Source: JBFWIL01 sp050256015 (GTDB lineage: Bacteria > Bacteroidota > Bacteroidia > Bacteroidales > Prolixibacteraceae). Taken from it: DNA of 7,254 nucleotides. Shown here one piece after another: positions 7,155 to 7,254 of this stretch. The stretch covers positions 1 through 7,254 of the forward strand of contig JBFWIL010000139.1 in assembly GCA_050256015.1 (NCBI GenBank), written 5' to 3'. Below the pieces are notes generated by a model. It searched no databases and was not told the origin of the DNA. It was given only the letters and a program-made list of their open reading frames with translations. The translations under genes were made by a program, and so were the position numbers. The stretch's first letter is position 1. The number at the start of each line of letters is the position of its first letter.

Positions 7155-7190
7155 ATAATAAAAGGCAATGAATTCATTGCCTTTTATTAT
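7155..7190 (-). terminator. rpsO terminator / rpsO-pnp intergenic palindrome
   Basis: A perfect 36-nt palindrome with 18-nt arms is centred on GAATTC (7170-7175). In RNA it folds into a stem of about 16 bp with a small loop, with GGCAATG and CATTGCC as its GC-richer core. On the minus strand the outer arm and following bases read TTTTATTATTTTT, an adequate U tract, so it should terminate rpsO transcripts. It starts 7 nt after the rpsO stop and ends 61 nt before the pnp start. In E. coli the matching interval holds a leaky rpsO terminator and an RNase III site used in pnp autoregulation; a similar role here is only inferred. Confidence 0.85.
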
Positions 7191-7197
7191 GAATAAT

Positions 7198-7254
7198 TTA
7201 ACGGCGTAACCCGAGTTCCTTTACAATCTTTCGATACCGCTCAATATCGATTTT
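7198..7254 (-). CDS. rpsO: 30S ribosomal protein S15, C-terminal end (partial)
   Basis: Only the last 18 codons lie in the window, translating to KIDIERYRKIVKELGLRR and ending in TAA (7198-7200). The pattern RY..IV.ELGLRR is the highly conserved C-terminus of ribosomal protein S15; E. coli ends RYTQLIERLGLRR. S15 binds 16S rRNA early in assembly of the small subunit. Its position immediately upstream of pnp on the same strand is the classic rpsO-pnp order and independently supports the call. The start and most of the gene lie beyond the right edge. Confidence 0.93.
   Translation of the reverse strand, partial: KIDIERYRKIVKELGLRR

Noticed and set aside
7094..7177. ATG at 7177 adding 28 residues to PNPase
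   Set aside because: The extension would be encoded by the rpsO terminator palindrome and AT-rich spacer. The ATG at 7093 gives the standard PNPase N-terminus.

Overview
The window looks like chromosomal core sequence from a member of the Bacteroidota, most likely order Bacteroidales. Three things point there. Two neighbouring genes encode lipoproteins, one with a mid-protein OmpA-like segment and TPRs of a Bacteroidales type. Putative promoters fit the Bacteroidota pattern (TTTG about 20 nt upstream of TAnnTTTG) better than the sigma70 pattern. None of the starts has a clear Shine-Dalgarno, and the leaders before the lipoprotein, peptidase and pnp starts are AT-rich. No species can be named from the sequence alone.

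Layout, left to right. (1) Plus strand, 2-653: the last 32 codons of an arginine deiminase, including the catalytic Cys, are followed after 13 nt by a compact SpoU/TrmH-type RNA 2'-O-methyltransferase, probably in one transcript. (2) 642-691: a very strong inverted repeat serves as a shared terminator for two convergent transcripts. (3) Minus strand, 702-2456: a 584-residue lipoprotein with an OmpA-like segment and C-terminal TPRs. (4) Minus strand, 2583-4685: a 700-residue prolyl oligopeptidase (S9A) with a lipoprotein-like signal peptide, behind its own putative promoter and a 5'-leader hairpin. (5) Minus strand, 4874-7093: polynucleotide phosphorylase (pnp), with a textbook terminator at 4823-4850. 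(6) Minus strand, 7198-7254: the last 18 codons of ribosomal protein S15 (rpsO), followed by a perfect 36-nt palindromic terminator.

The genes fall into functional groups rather than one system. rpsO and pnp form the widely conserved translation/RNA-decay pair. The oligopeptidase and the TPR lipoprotein are envelope proteins that share orientation but probably not a promoter. Arginine deiminase and the methyltransferase look like an operon of convenience. There is no mobile element, CRISPR array, tRNA, rRNA or sign of recent transfer. All gaps between genes are under 200 nt and are explained by terminators, promoters and leaders.

I found no undescribed multi-gene system here. The points most worth a second look are the uncharacterised OmpA-like/TPR lipoprotein, the rpsO-pnp palindrome as a possible attenuator or RNase III site, the leader hairpin of the peptidase gene, the predicted lipid anchoring of the peptidase, and the Arg/Asp-rich tail of PNPase.
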